From the NCBI GenBank assembly GCA_030704615.1, contig CM060733.1, positions 19,902,001 to 19,966,000 of the forward strand: a DNA stretch of 64,000 nucleotides. Reading direction: 5' to 3'. Shown here piece after piece: positions 53,800-64,000 of this stretch. Numbering within the stretch: position 1 is the first letter of the stretch; each line of letters starts with the position of its first letter. Both the position numbers and the translations under genes were made by a program. The notes under the pieces were generated by a model. It was not told where the DNA came from. It worked only from the letters and a program-made list of their open reading frames with translations, and did no database searches. Origin of the DNA: Takakia lepidozioides (lineage: Eukaryota; Streptophyta; Takakiopsida; Takakiales; Takakiaceae).

Positions 53800-55349
53800 A
53801 GCTGGCATTATGCCATTGCTGCCAGTGGTCACAAATTCCTATGGATAGTTCGACCTATGGTTGGATTTGTACATAGATGCAAATAACCCATCATAAAAAA
53901 TAGTTGATCTAAAATCGTGCAAGAGCTGTTCTCTGCAGTAGAGAGTTTGCTAAATGCATAGCCTAGTCGTTTGGACATGTTATTGCTCATACACTAAACT
54001 GATTCTGTGCAAATTTTTGGATTTCGTAGTACTGAAAAGTACTACACTTTTGTTAGTTTAAAACTCCCTTCTGTAATTCAAACTTCATGGGCTGCCTTTG
54101 CCTAGTGTATCAGAATTTAAACTACGATTAGCTGTGTGCTTAAAGACATTTATTTCTGTGTATGGTGAACAGTAGAAATTAGTACAAATATCATACCAAA
54201 GCTCATACAACCCCCCCATCACTGAAAAAAATAAAATATGAGTATTGTACTCATACAACCCAAAATACATTTACTCAAACCAGATTCATACCCAAATTCC
54301 TCATACCTGTATATATACCTATGCCAGGTTGGACCCTTCATACCCGGACCGGTATTAAAAAATGGACATGCAAGTTCAACACTGGTTCAGTGGGTGGAAA
54401 AAATAACCAGCAGGGGGCCGTGAAGGCGAAAGCACAAGGGATACTTCCCTAGCCGGAGAAAGGAGAAAAAAGGGAAAGGCCGAGGGAGAAAGAGCACTTA
54501 CTTGCACCTTCACTTCAGTTAAACGCGCAAAGAAGCTCTTATTCGATTCTTTATTGGTCGAAACAACAACCTTGCGAGACATCAGAGCTTGCTGCCATGA
54601 TACAACGACCTGATGATGGTGAGTTCTCGTATCGATGTGAACAATCTAGCTCGTGATCAAAGAACGAACGGGTATGATTTGAATGATGATTCAGCGGTCA
54701 AAAACTAAAGTCTGTCTATCCCCCTTTAGCAAATAAGACATGCCCTTTCTTTGGATTATCTAGAAGCTGGGAGATTAGATATTTACGTGATTGAGGATAA
54801 AGAACCTTGTAATTAACAGGTTTGAATTCCTTAAATTACTTGTCAAAACTGATATCGGCCTGTTTCTATCTCTCCCACACACAGAATTAAGACTCGAGAT
54901 CAGTGTGAAGCCCACACCAACCCTTCTTCATCTTTCAACGAAGTGTACCCAAGATCTATATCTTAGGAAGCACTCTCAGCTCTAGCTATTGCGCACCTAC
55001 AGAGTCATGTCATTTCTAATTTTTTATCTGGCTAGAGGCTGGTCTTGGGCCCCCTTGCCTCCTATGAGCCACTGTGGACTCCCCTGCGGCGGACCCAGGC
55101 GAGCCAGGTCGGAAGCCTGCCACCCTCCATGACCCCTACTCCATACGTGGGCCCTTCTTCTAACGAGGCGTTGGAAATGACCGACATACGTAAAAAAAAC
55201 TTGTGATTGTTGTCCTAGTATATATACTCATATAAGGATACCCGTAGAGAAATGATATGGGAATACAAGGCATTGAACCCAAGATCAGAAGACTGGTTGC
55301 CACGGCAATAATGGGCAAGTCCTGTTTGCCTTGGAGTGTTGAGCTCGTG
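53800..55349. other. Intergenic DNA
   Basis: No clear gene. A minus-strand ATG ORF (54376-54582, MSRKVVVSTNKESNKSFF) followed by a possible donor could be a first exon, but nothing else supports it. Confidence 0.4.
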
Positions 55350-55790
55350 TTAAATCGTTGCATGTTGCATGTCGAGCAACTGGTCGAGCGCGATCTCGGA
55401 AAGTTCGTGTGTTGCTTCGAGGTCCTTGCCTAATGCCTTTCCGCTTTCCGTGCAAAAAATCTGCTCATGTGGCTCCACGGAAGGGAGAGGAATGTGTGCC
55501 ACTAAGTTAAGTCTCCCTATAGATTTCCAGAACTGGAACCACGTGTTCCTTCCAATGCTGGGGAAGTCTGCGTCAAAAATGCCCGGAAAAATACAAAGAA
55601 CAGGAATTCCTGTAACCGATCTCCCGGGGTTACAACTTACAACCTCAATTTCTTTTCCTTTTCGGGAAAGGATTTTTCTTATCTCATCTAATCGTAGCCG
55701 TCGATTAGCCCCGGAGCCATGTACATCAGCCGTGCACAAAAAATTCCCGCTCCCTGCACTGAGGAAGTTCGCAATCTTGGTATTCGAGTC
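55350..55790 (-). CDS. Hypothetical exon, unknown function
   Basis: An open frame of 147 codons from a stop at 55791-55793 to TAA at 55350. It has no ATG at its start, so it would be a terminal exon entered through the AG at its left border. The translation (DSNTKIANFLSAGSG, KGKEIEVVSCNPGR, HELSEIALDQLLDM) has protein-like composition, unlike the overlapping plus-strand ORF. I do not recognise a family. It is head-to-head with the P450 to the right. Confidence 0.35.
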   Translation of the reverse strand, partial: DSNTKIANFLSAGSGNFLCTADVHGSGANRRLRLDEIRKILSRKGKEIEVVSCNPGRSVTGIPVLCIFPGIFDADFPSIGRNTWFQFWKSIGRLNLVAHIPLPSVEPHEQIFCTESGKALGKDLEATHELSEIALDQLLDMQHATI

Positions 55791-56037
55791 CTACGATCGG
55801 GCTACTCCCCTCACACCACTCCTACTCAGCTCTAGAGAGTCGCATCCGAGAAAGTTTCGTGTGTTGCTTCGAATGGCGGGGTCTGCGTATAAATGTGAGG
55901 CAGAGGGGCAGGCAGAAGGATATTGAGGTCGGAGTGGAAGGTAGCTAAGCCCCCAGGAAGGGTGTTCTCACTTTCTGGATCGGCATAACGCAGTTCAAAG
56001 AATAGAGCCAGCATCTGCAAGCAAACTTGGATCTCCG

Positions 56038-58019
56038 ATGAACTTGAGTGGGGTGGTAGAAAATATGAAAACACCAGGCCTGCTGCAAGAAATCGCTCGG
56101 TGGGCTCAGGAACAACGTGGGCTACCTCTATCGATATGCGTCCTTGTCACCATTGCAGTGTACGGTTATCTCTACATAAGAAAACCTACTCGCTTGCCTC
56201 CAGGGCCACGCCCATGGCCTGTCTTGGGCAACCTACCCATGTTGGGTGAACTTCCGCACCAGGCATTGGCACGCCTGGCCGAGAAATATGGTCCTCTGAT
56301 GTACCTGCGCCTTGGATCTTTTGATACTGTTGTAGTGTCGAATGCAGAGATGGCGAAACAGTTTCTCCGGACCCATGATGAAGCGTTTGCCTATCGTCCA
56401 AAGTCTTTGGCTTCGACTATATTTTCTTTAAATGGCAAAAGCATTGGGAATTCTTCAGGTCCTTATTGGCGTCATTTACGCAAAATCTCCCTGGTTGAGC
56501 TCTTCAGTCAGAAACGCCTGGAATCGTTAAGATCTGCAAGGACAGAGGAGGTAAATGCCATATTGAAGGCCATCCTTGACGAGTCACAGAAGGAAAAGGT
56601 GGTAGACCTCAACCTTAAGCTGTCGTCGCTGGCTACTAACATCACGACTCGCATGCTGATCAACAAAAGGTATGAGCTAAGCCGTTTGATTTTTTATTGA
56701 ATGGAGATTATCAGAACATATAACGTTCTTTGTTGTACATGTTGTGACATCCATGGAAACCTGGTACGTATAAGCTATCATAGACTTGCAACTTAGGCAA
56801 CTTGAATAAGACTGTATCCTTCAGGACTGTCATCGACACTTAGAATTCAATTGCCATCTTCGCCTATCTCAGGTACTGCGGAGTTGATGCGGAAAGTCAG
56901 TCTGCAGAAGCGCAACAGTTTAAAGAACTTATCGACAAACAGTTTCACTTTAGTGGGATGTTCCTATTTGGTGACTACGTCCCGTATTTATCGTGGGTGT
57001 CAAAGCTGCAAGGTATCGAGGCGCGTATGAGGGAGACGCAGGTCGCACTGTGCAGTATTCTTCGGCAGTGGATTGACGAGCACAGAAAGGCTGTATCAGT
57101 GCAAAAAGGGAATAGAGATACACCAAAAGACTTTGTTGATGTGATGCTCAACATGCCTACAGAAGATGGAACTGGTCAGCTCTCCGATGAAACCATAGAA
57201 GCTGTGACCCTGGTAAGTTTTCATGCTAAATTGCTAACATTTGGTCACTTGAGCTATCATAATCGACAGCTCGGAATAAGTTTCACATAATAGTGAAGTT
57301 CGATGTTAAATGCAAGATTCCTAAACATGTGGCTTCCGGTTTCGAGCTAGGTTTGAGGTCAAAATTCTTGTGTTCACGTGATGCAGGGCATGTTGGCTGC
57401 TGGAACAGACACATCGTCGGTCACAGCAGAATGGGCAATGGCCGAGCTCTTACACAACCCTCATATGATGAAACGCGTACAAGCTGAACTAGATGCTGTT
57501 GTTGGAACCACTCGGCTTGTCCAGGAATCAGACCTCCCAAACCTCAAGTACCTACAAGCTGTAATAAAAGAGAACTTCCGCCTTCACCCCCCGGGTCCAT
57601 TCCTGCTTCCCCATGTGTCTCGTGAGCAATGTGAAGTTGCTGGTTATATTCTGCCAGCCAACACCCGTCTCATCGTGAGTATATGGGCAATAGGCCGGGA
57701 TCCTCTTACCTGGGAGAAACCTCTTGAGTTTAATCCAGAAAGATTCGTGGAGCATCCTGAGATTGATGTTAAAGGCCAGCACTTCGAGCTTTTGCCTTTT
57801 GGAACCGGGAGAAGGGGATGCCCGGGAACACAGCTGGCACTTATCATGGTTCCGTTAATGCTTGCTCGCCTTCTTCAGAGCTTTGACTGGTCTCTTCCAA
57901 ATGGGCAGGACCCCACCACTTTGGACATGTCAGAGCACTATGGACTGGTACTTCCCAGAGCAAAACCATTGCGGGATCTTGTGGCACGCCAAAGGTTGCC
58001 TGCCCATTTGTATGAGTGA
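56038..58019 (+). CDS. Cytochrome P450, CYP71-clan (A-type), 534 aa, three exons
   Basis: Exons 56038-56669, 56873-57212 and 57387-58019 have consensus GT-AG borders and total 535 codons. An N-terminal membrane anchor (LSICVLVTIAVYGYLYI) precedes the proline hinge LPPGPRPWPVLGN. The I-helix has AAGTDTSS (oxygen activation). The K-helix ExxR is ENFR in KENFRLHPPGPFLLPH. The PERF box is NPERF. The heme loop is PFGTGRRGCPG with the iron-ligating cysteine. All catalytic signatures are intact. It should be an ER-bound monooxygenase that takes electrons from NADPH-P450 reductase. The clan makes phenylpropanoids, flavonoids and other specialised metabolites, but the substrate cannot be told. CYP family assignment needs a database comparison. 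Confidence 0.93.
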
Positions 58020-60775
58020 AGTCTTGTTGTTGCCAGCGAAACCTGCAGGATGACTTGCAGTTAGTTCAATATACTCAACCATATGATTGTGCTTGAACTT
58101 CTGCAGCAGTTTGTTTACAGATATTTCCGAGATCTTTTCCGAGAGAGTCCCTGTTGATATACGGTATTCAACATTTTTTATACCAATAACCCTTCTATGC
58201 GAATGTGAACAGTCAACTCGGAGACCAAGAGACGACTGAGGGTGGTCTGGAAAAATATATGTCTGGGGAGAGATCTTCTCCATAGACGAGAGCAGAGAGA
58301 GAGGCACAGACTGAGAGTCAGAGAGATGGAGAACCATATGTCCGCTGAGACAGCATGATCTGTGATAACGCCCAGTCCACAAATTATTTGCTTTTAATAG
58401 CCATTGAGTGTGACCTTGAATTAGTCAGACAATTGAAATAAAGTTCGTGAACAGAAGAGTGGAATGTTATATTATCATTATTTTTAAATAGAAAAGGGGG
58501 AAGAGCCCTGTAACTGATATTGGATAAGAGAACCAAGCCAGAATGGGCAAGCTAAAAACCAACTACCAAGATCTCTGAAGAATCGGAAGCTGTGATCTGG
58601 GAGCAATGAAAAAATATTAGCTGAGAACACTAGAACTGTGTGTTTAGATCACTTGTACATTCTTCACATCAAAGCCCCTGTTTTGGGGGAATCTATCAAG
58701 TTGCAGTATGTCTCAGACAGAGATCACCTTCCCACCCAACAAATTGGTCACGACGAAGTCAAGCTGAAGTGAAGGGGTTAAGCTTGTTATTGCTTGCCCT
58801 AAGGTACTACTGAATAACAGGGCTTGAAAAATCCCCTGTCTGCGCTCCATGACCACCATAACGTTAATCTGTAGTGTGTAATATCTGTAATCTGTAATAT
58901 ACGTTTCTTATTAAAGAGGCCGAGTGAAAAGATACTCATGATCACCAATGCCACTGTAACCCAAGATTGAAAATTAACAAATCATTTCGAAGTAGGACTG
59001 AAAGCAGAGCTGGTTGTAGATGCTCTTTCACGAGTTACTATGAAAAAGCTAGCTTTCCCATAATTAATAACGAACGAGATTGTGCCCTGAGCTGGTCATA
59101 CACCTTGCAGAGGGGGGAGAAGTGCGAGGTCCAGAGGCAGCAGGTGGGTGACCTCCTTAGATTGCCTTATTGCAGGCAATCACCAATTAGAAAGAAACCT
59201 CTTCTCAGATGACAGAAAATTGTCGATGCGTCTGCAGTATTTTGGTCTCCAGCACCCTTGATGGGATGGGCCAGTCTTCCAGTTGGGAGATTTTTCAAAG
59301 GCTCCTATTCCCCAACATGGACTTCATTTTGTTATAGAGGCTAGCACAGGGGAGAGAGCCCCAGCCGAAAGCAGCACAGGGGATATTGTTTCATGGATAT
59401 TATGGTCAGTATAATTTTGATCTCATCTCTCTTGATTTGGTTGTGCATAAGCTATAACTTCCAAGAGATTGCCGAGTGATTAGGGAAGAAGGTTACACGC
59501 AATGTGTGTCACCTCATGGGTTACATGCAATGGGGTTACACAGAATCAGGATTTCACACAACTAGTGTATAGGGGTTACACCTTATCGGGTTACACTCAT
59601 GGAATGACACAGACAATGGGTTACACGCAATGAATGTCACAGGGTTACGCAGAATTAGGATTTTAGTCGACTACGTGCCTAGACATGCATAGGGCTGCTT
59701 CTGATGACCAGTCCTTCATCCTCTCTCATCAGAACCCTCACTGCCCTCTCAATTTCTGCCTTCTCATACAATCCACTCTCTCCCTGTTGCATCTCCATTC
59801 CCAGTTTTGCTGTATCCACAAGAAATCTGTAGCACAGGAAAGTGCATCATCAAACCAGTCAATTAGGACTTTCAATGCAGCGCTGGGTTTCATAATTGAC
59901 GAAGGTCTACTCTCTTCACACCGTTAATTCTCCCCTCTGGGAAATAGTATTTACTCGGATGACATGAGTAGTTGATAAAAGTTTGTTAAATAGCAAATAC
60001 TCCAGCCAAGGTTCATTCCCCAATCATGTACAACACATCCCACCTACAGTAGCCCAGCAGCAAGTGGGCATGACTCTATCCCTCCCTTATTTCCCGTAGG
60101 GAAGAAAACCTCTCGAGTAAATCTGGTGTTGATTTCTGCTCACCCAAACCAATTTGAGTTCAGAATAAGTCTACAGTATGCTTGTACGAATTTGCTAGTA
60201 CATAACAAAGGCCAAGATAACCAACCATGCTTTCCATTTGGACCATGTCAACAAAAGGGGCACCCACAAGTTCAATCCCTTGCTTTCGTTGGGTTGACCA
60301 AAATCTTAGGGAGGTCAAGTTTTTTACTCTTGATCCACACAATGTCGGGGAATTCTGGATTACCTGTTTTCAACCGGTCCCAATATGTATGTGGCTTGAT
60401 TTTATTGCAAGCTAAGAAACACCTGCCACATAAATCCTGGCTAACTAATCTGCCATGCACCAGTAGACTATTATATCCATCAAACCAACACTTTCACTTC
60501 ATGGTTGATAGTCACCCTGTGTCGATGCAGACTAAACTAGTCATTACTGGCATCCTCAAAAGCAGCAGGAACTATTGTCATCCTTCCCCAAGAGGAGCAC
60601 TCTCAATGTGTATACAATGACCAAGGGATTGTCCCACTCGGTACAGCAATGGGAGCATTCCTTCCTACTATAACCGGTACTTGAAGCTTCTATGATATGC
60701 TAACATATGAAAGTTGATCTGTCCCTGTTTGTGACTGATAAGTTTGTCAGAAGTAAAATCCTAAATCATTGTCCA
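58020..60775. other. Intergenic DNA with retroelement crumb and degenerate repeat
   Basis: A short plus-strand stretch near 58998-59060 reads KAELVVDALSRVTMKKLAFP, resembling the VVADALSR junction of gypsy RNase H and integrase, so it is probably a fossil. At 59485-59660 a loose repeat of GGGTTACACGCAATG-like words occurs. The plus-strand ORF at 60126-60620 has no protein-like features. Confidence 0.45.
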
Positions 60776-61560
60776 GGATTACGGCCCATTCTGACCTGGA
60801 GGGAGCAATTCAGAGACCGATGGCGGCAACTCTGAAGCCGAGGGGGGAGCTGCATTGGGGGGCCGTAGGATCCACAAGAAAGGTTGCTCGCTAGCCTCAA
60901 GCCCCTGTGCCAGCTCAAGGATTTGTGGTCCTGTCAAATCTTCCTGGCTCACTTCCAAATGAAATGTACACAACTAAAGAAGGAACCTGTGTGTTTAACC
61001 ATAGCAAACATAGGTCACTCCGAGTTTCTTCTCCTTGTACAATGTCCAGATCGAACTTTTTGTGGCTTTGGAAGGCTTGCCATTCTGTCAGAAGCAACGG
61101 ACCAATGGGCAAAACAGATCGAGCCTGCACATAGCACCTGCAACTCAGAATAATAAACAAAGCAGCCTGTCCCCCCAGGCTGGAGCATCCAACATGAGAA
61201 GAGCGTGAACCTTTTGTTCCACATGTACCAAGCCATGTGACAACCGAACATTATGAAATGTTTTTGTTCTTAACCAACACAATATGGTGTTGCTCTCGAA
61301 CTTCTTGGAAGTGGTGATATTCAGTCATCTCTAGGCAGTCCTAACAATGTCAACTCGAGAGGATATCAAATAATTCCTGGCAATCTCTTTTGGAGAGACA
61401 CCCCTGCATCTGAGAGCTTGCTGCCGGCAGATCGACACCCTCACTGGGAGTTGGTCTAGTGTATCCAGGGAGTTTGGGAATATTTGATGCCTCTGAAACC
61501 GGCCACCAATGACCTAAGCCATAACTCAATCCAGCGGACAAGGGCGGCTTCAAATGCACT
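60776..61560 (-). pseudogene. UDP-glycosyltransferase (family 1) pseudogene
   Basis: Minus-strand fragments in changing frames: NIPKLPGYTRPTPSEGVDLP (about 61350-61559), VLPIGPLL and LVVYISFGSE (60915-61160), then EDLTGPQILELAQGLEASEQ with FLWILRPP (60779-60973). This order and these words are those of the plant UGT linker and early C-terminal domain. The PSPG UDP-sugar binding box expected next is not found, and frames break at the SFGSE site. UGTs glycosylate small hydrophobic metabolites. Confidence 0.75.
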
Positions 61561-61979
61561 AATGATCAGGATTTGTGAATAAGGGGAGGGGTTATATCAT
61601 TGCCCTTATTTTAACAGTCTTGTTTCTTTTAGAGAGATGATCTTGGGAAATTCATGTATGTGATGCCACGGCGCATTGCAGCCAAACCTGATTGGCCAAT
61701 GTGGCAATGTTTGGCCACAATCATCAGACTTTCGGCAGGGGTAGCGTCGTCACCATCACCCTTACTTCTGAAAGAGCAAGTGCTGAGAGAGGGAATCAAC
61801 AGGAACTCTTCGAACAGTTGTGGGACATTATGTAGGTTAAGATAACTGAAAGAGTCGTCACATAGTTTGAACCAACGGAGCGTCGGCTGGGTGGACTCCA
61901 TTATGTCTCTCTTGCATGAGTGTCTTTCAAGAGGAAGGACCAGCTAGCTGGAAAGAAGAACACCCACATTATTGAAACT

Positions 61980-62650
61980 GAACTCAAGCCAAACATCTGT
62001 CTAGTGAATATGTGCAAAGTGGGGGAATGTGGCATATGCACGTCGAGTGTTTGACAAACTGCGTGAATGAAATTTCTCTACATGGAATATTATGGTAGGA
62101 CATCATCAAAAGCCGGGATTCTCCCAGATCTTATTCTGGAGACTGCCCTTGTTGGCATGCTGGCAGCACGAATGATGCGCAACAAGTGTTCGACAGCATG
62201 GCCCAACGAAATGGGGTCATGAGGAATGTCATGATTGCAGATGATTGCTACAAATGTTTGCAGTCGGGAGAAGTAGCTAGGAAGCAAACAGGGTTTTGTC
62301 CAACACATTCTTCCACTGCTTCTGCCAGCCTAGGAGCCCTGGAAAATGTCAAAGAGCAAAGTGTTTGACGATTATCGTTCAACAAAATGTGGTCTCAAGG
62401 ACTGGTACGATTGGAGGATATCCCCCTGAGATTGGGCTTGGTAGGGAGGCTTTGGATTTGTATGAACAGATATGCAACAATTGTGAGACCCAATTTAGGG
62501 TAACGTACATTTGTAGTTCGCAGTCCTAGAAGGGGAATGATGTCCATGCCAAAATCATTAAAGCTCGAATTGCTTCAAATCAATTTGGACAACACTCTTG
62601 TTGGATGTGCGACAAATGTGGGAGCGTGAAGGGTGTCAAGCATTTGACAG
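61980..62650 (+). pseudogene. Pentatricopeptide repeat (PPR) protein pseudogene
   Basis: Broken pieces read like PLS-type PPR units: VNMCKVGECGICTSSVFDKL then STWNIMVG, DAQQVFDSMAQRNGVMRNVM, ASASLGALENVKE, and VHAKIIKARIASNQFG with CDKCGSVKG. PPR proteins bind organellar RNA. Frames change several times and stops interrupt, so it is a fossil. Confidence 0.65.
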
Positions 62651-62689
62651 TACGCTTGAACGAGCACGGAATAAATCAGGCCACGTACA

Positions 62690-64000
62690 CACTACAGCTC
62701 TGAAACGTGGCAGCGGCAGCGCGCCATGTCAGGGACGCTAACGGCCGCGACCTGTGATAACCGGTTACCATAGCCCACACTTGCCGATATATGGAAGCCC
62801 ACATGTGTGAACCGGCTGTGACCAGTGGAGGAGTGACACACAGCTGCCCTGCTCCCTGCTGCTGGAGGGTATATAACGGCTAGAGCCGCCATCAACTGCA
62901 GCACACCACACTCTTCCTGTACTAGTGCTTTCTGTCTGTAGAAGTGTATCTGTGTTTGTACAGGTGCGGGCCTCTTGATCGAGTTTGGTGTTAAGTTTGA
63001 GGTGAGGACTGCATTTGTGCATGTCAGCTACTTGACCTCTCAGAGTGCTTCGAATGTCTTGGCCAGACGTAAAGTAGGTAGGTGTCAGCAGTTTTAGTTG
63101 TGAGCCGAACGAGCTGTAACAGTTAGTATGGGTCGGGTACATTATGTATGCGAGAACTGAGAGCCAGGAAGAGGGTAGCTTGAAGCGACCTTCACATTTG
63201 CAAACTTTAGTTTATGAAAATTGGATATCTTGTGCCGGCCATACTTTTCGTGGATTGATAGAGAAAAAACCTGATGGGTATTTCCAATCCGGAAAAGATG
63301 GTTCAAACAGATGAGTGGTAGTGTTCAAGTGTCTGTTATCTGCGTTTAAAAGTGTACTTCCAAAAATGGTTGTTAATTCCTGGCTGCTGTTGATCGAAGA
63401 TCAACAGCTACATTTTTCGTCCACGCCTGTTTTCTCGCATTGACTCACTACATTAAATGATTGTATCGTCTTTTTTTATTATACGTTTGATCGCCAGACG
63501 AATTTCATGTGCAGGGAAAGAGCAGCTAAGTGAAGACAATGTCGTCTTAATCGGAGAGGAGCGAGCTCGATGCCAGAGCTCACGCCGGTGAAACTGTGGT
63601 GGAGGGAGGTACCGGTGGTCTGAGTGTGTACGCCCAGGAGCGCTTGGCTGAGAGTATGAGCATTTCGTATAGGATTTATGTGCCATGAATTTGTTAACTG
63701 TAGTACTTAGTCTCATCCGCCGCTTGAAAGAATGTGATCGCGGAAGAGAGGAAATTGGAGCAAGTTTGTTCTGTGGTTTTCTTCTAGTGACCAGTATTCG
63801 TACTTTACTGTCGAGTGTTTGACATGCCATAGCACACTGCGTCTTGACGCTGTCTGTAAAAGCCTCAAAGATTTTATAATCTAATATTATCGTCTGAAGT
63901 GGAATGTTTACGCTTATTTGTTGGATATTGAATCTCTTAAATATGCAGGTCGTAGCAAGGGAGGAAAGACTCGATCTGAGCAGCTGGGGAAGGAAGGTTA
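62690..64000 (+). repeat. Second copy of a segmental duplication containing the Em-like gene
   Basis: It parallels 52500-53800 in order and sequence: promoter with GATAACCGGTTACCA, TATA box (62870-62876), 5'-UTR intron, two coding exons. Identity is high around the TATA box and exons and lower in the introns. The copy continues beyond the window. Confidence 0.85.
63539..64000 (+). pseudogene. Em-like group 1 LEA paralogue with a stop at codon 4 (cut by window end)
   Basis: Exon 1 is 63539-63653, exon 2 starts at 63949. After ATG TCG TCT comes TAA, where the intact copy has AAG. The rest stays in frame and well conserved ([19 protein letters not shown], then [16 protein letters not shown]), with Asp to Tyr and Gly to Ser changes near the exon border. 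There is no alternative in-frame ATG in exon 1. It is either a recently killed duplicate or a stop caused by sequence error. Confidence 0.8.

Noticed and set aside
55369-55926. 185-codon plus-strand ORF
   Set aside because: The opposite strand has more protein-like composition over the same bases, and the plus ORF has no domain.
60126-60620. 164-codon plus-strand ORF
   Set aside because: No recognisable family and no protein-like pattern; it lies in unassigned DNA next to the UGT fossil on the other strand.
1-64000. tRNA, rRNA or other structural RNA genes
   Set aside because: I found no cloverleaf, A/B box pair or rRNA-like sequence by eye; a tRNAscan or Infernal run would decide.

Overview
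The window is eukaryotic nuclear DNA from a land plant. The evidence is GT-AG introns, an Em-type (group 1) LEA gene with ABRE-like promoter boxes, an A-type (CYP71-clan) cytochrome P450, fossils of a plant UDP-glycosyltransferase and a PPR gene, and an LTR element primed by plant initiator tRNA-Met. TE richness, the gene families and a methyltransferase-carrying Ty3/gypsy element suggest a non-seed plant (bryophyte, lycophyte or fern). That placement is inference; the species cannot be named.

Left part (1-9785): a partial long ORF runs off the left edge on the minus strand. Divergent to it lies a decayed multi-exon gene (about 1610-7373) that reads as a ParB/sulfiredoxin-like domain followed by a beta-class N6/N4 DNA methyltransferase-like domain. 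Its two large introns carry eleven copies of a 26-bp palindrome. Then come a G-box-rich, hairpin-bearing stretch and the 5' side of a DUF7869-type DNA transposon.

Centre (9786-39430) is a nest. The DUF7869 transposase gene is split by a minus-strand Ty3/gypsy element (9786-33419, flanked by AAGA). That element encodes gag-protease-cytosine-5 DNA methyltransferase and RT-RNaseH-integrase-PHD, plus an extra leader ORF. It is itself split by a second minus-strand gypsy element (10369-22215, TSD AAGAT) whose LTRs hold a GGCTGTG minisatellite. The 3' side of the DUF7869 unit carries an AT-rich satellite with a 1.3-kb higher-order period.

Right of that, a plus-strand chromovirus (39686-45958, TSD GAATC, 729-bp LTRs) lacks its reverse transcriptase core. 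It has landed in a decayed gene region holding three successive HAD/FCP1-like phosphatase segments (45959-50504).

The right end (51-64 kb) is host-like and gene-poor: a TA-flanked MITE, an intact Em-like LEA gene (53249-53799), an intact three-exon P450 (56038-58019), UGT and PPR pseudogenes, and a second Em copy cut by the window end with a stop at codon 4. The two Em copies share promoter, 5'-UTR intron and exon layout, so they are a segmental duplication about 10 kb apart.
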